Of a DNA stretch of 7,004 bases, positions 4,529 through 7,004 are shown piece after piece. How positions within the stretch are numbered: position 1 is the stretch's first letter; every line of letters starts with the position of its first letter. The notes beneath the pieces are model-generated. The model saw nothing but the letters and a program-made list of their open reading frames with translations. It had not been told where the DNA came from and did no database searches. Origin of the DNA: Sphingobacteriaceae bacterium. Lineage in GTDB: Bacteria > Bacteroidota > Bacteroidia > Sphingobacteriales > Sphingobacteriaceae. The DNA lies in contig CANGZX010000038.1 in assembly GCA_947458775.1 (NCBI GenBank), positions 1-7,004 of the forward strand, in the 5' to 3' direction. The position numbers and the translations under genes were made by a program.

Positions 4529-6751
4529 GTGGAAAACCAAGCACTATCTACCGTAGAAACTGCCAAAGAATTAGGACTTTTACCAGAAGAGTTCGAGCGA
4601 ATTCAGCAAATTTTAGGTCGTATACCAAATTTTACCGAATTGTCTATCTTTTCGGTTATGTGGAGCGAACATTGTTCGTATAAAAACTCCATTACCTGGT
4701 TAAAAACCCTGCCTAAAGATGGCCCTCGGATGCTGGCTAAAGCCGGCGAAGAAAATGCAGGTTTGGTAGATTTAGGCGATGGCGTTGCTTGTTGTTTTAA
4801 AATAGAATCACATAACCACCCCTCAGCTTTAGAGCCTTACCAAGGTGCTGCTACGGGTGTTGGTGGTATTAATCGCGATATTTTTACCATGGGCGCCCGT
4901 CCCATTGCTCAATTAAACTCTTTGCGTTTTGGCGACATTCATCAGCCTAAAAATCAATGGTTATTAAAAGGTGTGGTAAAAGGTATCAGCCATTATGGCA
5001 ATGCTTTTGGTATTCCAACGGTGGGTGGCGAATTGTTTTTTGATGAGTGTTATACTGTAAACCCCTTGGTAAACGCCATGTCGGCTGGTATTTTAACCGT
5101 TGGTGAAATGGTTTCTGCAACTTCTTACGGAGTTGGTAACCCAGTTTATATTGTGGGTTCGGCTACCGGAAAAGACGGTATTCATGGAGCAGCTTTTGCT
5201 TCAAAAGATATTTCGGAAGATTCGGTAAACGATTTGCCGGCCGTTCAGGTGGGTGATCCATTTCAAGAAAAATTATTGTTAGAAGCCACGCTTGAGGTTA
5301 TAAAAACCGGAGCTGTGGTGGGCATGCAAGATATGGGTGCGGCCGGTATTATTTGTTCCAATTCAGAAATGTCGGCCAAAGGCGAACACGGCATGCGTAT
5401 TGATTTGGATAAAGTGCCTATGCGCCAAGAAAACATGAAACCCTTCGAAATCCTCTTGTCAGAATCTCAAGAGCGTATGCTTATTGTGGTAGAAAAAGGC
5501 AGAGAGAAAGAAGTAGAGGCGGTTTTTGACAAGTGGGATTTAAATTGCGCCATTATTGGCGAAGTTACCGATACCAAGCGCTTACATTATTATATGAACG
5601 GCGAATTGGTAGCCGATGTGCCTGCCGATGATTTGGTATTAGGCGGTGGCGCTCCGGTATATAACAGAGAATACCGCGAACCGGCTTATTATCAAGAAAA
5701 CTTAAAATTTACACTAGATAGCGTGCAAGAGCCTGCTGATTTGAAAGCAGTAGCGCACCATTTAGTATCGCACCCAAACATTGCCTCTAAGCGTTGGGTA
5801 ACCGATCAATACGATTCTATGATTGGTACAGCCACCATGACCACCAATCGCCCATGCGATGCGGCGGTTGTAGCGGTAAAGGGCACCGATAAAGCCATTG
5901 CTTTAACCATTGATTGTAATGCTCGGTATGTGTATGCCGATCCGCAAAAAGGCTGTGCCATTGCTGTGGCCGAAGCCGCTAGAAATATTACTTGTGCTGG
6001 TGGTGAGCCGGTGGCCATTACCAATTGCTTGAATTTTGGTAACCCATACGTTCCCGAAGTGTATTGGCAATTTGTAAGTGCCATAAAGGGTATGAGCGAA
6101 GCCTGTACCAAGTTTCAAACTCCAGTTACAGGTGGTAATGTGAGTTTTTACAACCAATCTTCAGATGAGGGGCCGGTATTTCCAACCCCAACTATTGGTA
6201 TGTTGGGTGTTTTAGACGATAAAAACACCTTAATGACGTCCAATTTTAAAGCTGAAGGCGATTTAATTTACCTCATAGGCGAAAGCCAAAACGATATTGC
6301 TTCGTCGCAGTATTTAGCCTCTTTTCATAACGTTACGGCGGCACCTGCTCCCTATTTCGATTTAGAGAAAGAATACGATATGCATCAAGTTGTGAAGCAA
6401 CTCATCAAAGAGAAACTCATTCAATCGGCCCACGATGTGGCCGATGGCGGCTTGTATATCGCATTGTTAGAGTCGGCTATGCCTAATTCATTGGGATTTG
6501 CTATTGAAAGTGAAGACGATATTCGTAAAGATGCATTCCTATTTGGGGAGGCGCAAGGCAGGGTAGTGGTATCTATTAAACCCGATCAGCAAGAAGCGTT
6601 TATTGAATTGCTGGCCACTTCTACTACCGAGTTTTCGCTTTTAGGAACCGTTACCTCGGGAGCGCTTTTGGTAGATGACGAATCTTTTGGTACTATAAAA
6701 GAAGCCAATGCAGTGTATCAAAACGTATTGCACGGCATACTTGGAGAGTAG
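4529..6751 (+). CDS. purL: Phosphoribosylformylglycinamidine synthase II, small-type PurL
   Basis: PurL is the synthetase subunit of FGAM synthase, the fourth step of purine synthesis: FGAR + glutamine + ATP gives FGAM. At 740 residues it is the small type (as in Bacillus and Thermotoga), which lacks the N-terminal PurS-like and C-terminal glutaminase domains and needs separate PurS and PurQ, not seen here. Motifs: FSVMWSEHCSYKNS (41-54) and KIESHNHPSALEPYQG (91-106) with conserved histidines 48, 95 and 97; ATGVGGINRDIFTMGARP (108-125); TVGGELFFDECY (164-175); QDMGAAGIICSNSEMSAKG (267-285); then the second half-repeat with ITNCLNFGNPYVPE (497-510), TGGNVSFYNQ (534-543) and SAHDVADGGL (633-642). 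The GTG at 4529 is the start because an in-frame TAA lies at 4523-4525 and the next in-frame ATG falls within the conserved core. No Shine-Dalgarno is visible. It is followed by trmN6 with a one-base overlap. Confidence 0.97.
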   Translation: MENQALSTVETAKELGLLPEEFERIQQILGRIPNFTELSIFSVMWSEHCSYKNSITWLKTLPKDGPRMLAKAGEENAGLVDLGDGVACCFKIESHNHPSALEPYQGAATGVGGINRDIFTMGARPIAQLNSLRFGDIHQPKNQWLLKGVVKGISHYGNAFGIPTVGGELFFDECYTVNPLVNAMSAGILTVGEMVSATSYGVGNPVYIVGSATGKDGIHGAAFASKDISEDSVNDLPAVQVGDPFQEKLLLEATLEVIKTGAVVGMQDMGAAGIICSNSEMSAKGEHGMRIDLDKVPMRQENMKPFEILLSESQERMLIVVEKGREKEVEAVFDKWDLNCAIIGEVTDTKRLHYYMNGELVADVPADDLVLGGGAPVYNREYREPAYYQENLKFTLDSVQEPADLKAVAHHLVSHPNIASKRWVTDQYDSMIGTATMTTNRPCDAAVVAVKGTDKAIALTIDCNARYVYADPQKGCAIAVAEAARNITCAGGEPVAITNCLNFGNPYVPEVYWQFVSAIKGMSEACTKFQTPVTGGNVSFYNQSSDEGPVFPTPTIGMLGVLDDKNTLMTSNFKAEGDLIYLIGESQNDIASSQYLASFHNVTAAPAPYFDLEKEYDMHQVVKQLIKEKLIQSAHDVADGGLYIALLESAMPNSLGFAIESEDDIRKDAFLFGEAQGRVVVSIKPDQQEAFIELLATSTTEFSLLGTVTSGALLVDDESFGTIKEANAVYQNVLHGILGE

Positions 6752-6753
6752 TG
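6743..6753 (+). promoter_or_regulatory. Shine-Dalgarno-like site and stop/start overlap joining purL and trmN6
   Basis: The final Gly-Glu codons of purL (GGAGAG) supply a GGAG at 6743-6746. TAG and GTG then overlap as TAGTG (6749-6753). A Shine-Dalgarno is unusual among the genes in this window, and here it helps decide the non-ATG start. Coupled reinitiation by ribosomes finishing purL is the likely mode of translation. Confidence 0.55.
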
Positions 6754-7004
6754 GCAAACCCATTCAAATTCAAGCAATTTGATGTAGACCAGAATCATTG
6801 TGCCATGAAGGTGAACACCGATGGCGTATTGTTGGGTGCTCTTGTTCAAGCCGATGCTCCTAAGCAGATTTTAGATATAGGTACCGGTACCGGTGTAATT
6901 GCCTTAATGCTAGCCCAGCGTTTCCCTGAATCCGAAATTGATGGGGTAGAACTAGATAAGCTAGCTGCTACTACTGCTGCGGTAAATTTTCAAGCAAGTC
7001 CCTT
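6751..7004 (+). CDS. trmN6: tRNA1(Val) (adenine(37)-N6)-methyltransferase, N-terminal part
   Basis: The first 84 codons are present and the window ends inside the gene. The product resembles TrmN6 (E. coli YfiC), a cytosolic SAM-dependent enzyme that methylates N6 of A37 in tRNA-Val. Typical features are FKFKQFDVDQNHCAMKVNTD (5-24) followed by GVLLGA, SAM-binding motif I DIGTGTGVIALMLAQR (42-57) and the acidic residue of motif II (E67 in GVELD). The catalytic NPPY motif should lie just beyond the window, so activity and exact specificity cannot be confirmed; a related N6-adenine methyltransferase is possible. The start is GTG at 6751, sharing its G with the purL TAG stop (6749-6751); there is no earlier ATG, GTG or TTG nearby in this frame. 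GGAG (6743-6746), within the last purL codons, is a Shine-Dalgarno-like site 4 bases upstream. Co-transcription and translational coupling with purL are likely. Confidence 0.88.
   Translation, partial: MANPFKFKQFDVDQNHCAMKVNTDGVLLGALVQADAPKQILDIGTGTGVIALMLAQRFPESEIDGVELDKLAATTAAVNFQASP

Noticed and set aside
4503..4556. A 17-codon frame (ATG at 4503) overlapping the purL GTG
   Set aside because: The ATG directly follows the -7 element, so it would probably lie before the transcription start; it has no ribosome site and is too short to judge.
5806..6157. Two overlapping open frames (84 and 101 codons) on the minus strand within purL
   Set aside because: Both are shadows of the purL reading frame; the conserved protein is purL on the plus strand.
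1..7004. A previously undescribed multigene system
   Set aside because: All but one of the genes belong to well-known housekeeping or signalling families, there are no transposon ends, integrase, toxin-antitoxin, defence or CRISPR signatures, and base composition looks even across the genes. The only unknown is the single lipoprotein.

Overview
The window is a stretch of ordinary bacterial chromosome, most likely from the phylum Bacteroidota. The case for this rests on several features. PurM has the divergent form I associate with Bacteroidota, and the glutamine synthetase is the large type III enzyme. Promoter-like sites match the Bacteroidota -7 consensus TAnnTTTG. Most starts lack a Shine-Dalgarno sequence. 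A lipoprotein carries a lysine/acidic surface-export-type signal after its cysteine. The intergenic DNA is very AT-rich. I cannot place it below phylum with confidence.

Layout, left to right. (1) Positions 1-299, plus strand: the C-terminal end of a class II cyclic-nucleotide phosphodiesterase, cut by the window edge. It converges on (2) purM (296-1474, minus), and the two stop codons overlap. A hairpin followed by a T-run lies inside the last codons of the phosphodiesterase. (3) Positions 1475-1592: a divergent promoter region with a good purM promoter. (4) Positions 1593-2078, plus: a small lipoprotein of unknown function. (5) Positions 2093-2126: a strong bidirectional terminator shared with (6) glnN, type III glutamine synthetase (2125-4311, minus). 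(7) Positions 4312-4528: an AT-rich divergent intergenic region with promoter-like sites for both flanking genes, a palindrome, and one perfect plus two near-perfect DnaA boxes. (8) purL, small-type FGAM synthase (4529-6751, plus), starting with GTG. (9) Positions 6751-7004, plus: the start of trmN6, a tRNA methyltransferase, overlapping the purL stop by one base and cut by the window end.

The genes make metabolic sense together. GlnN makes glutamine. PurL, with PurQ and PurS that must be encoded elsewhere, uses glutamine nitrogen to make FGAM. PurM closes FGAM to AIR, the next step of purine synthesis. They are nevertheless three separate transcription units, not one operon.

I see no mobile element, CRISPR array, tRNA or rRNA gene, and no convincing sign of a new multigene system. 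The points most worth a second look are the DnaA-box cluster between glnN and purL, the orphan lipoprotein with a surface-export-type signal, and the terminator-like hairpin inside the end of the phosphodiesterase gene.
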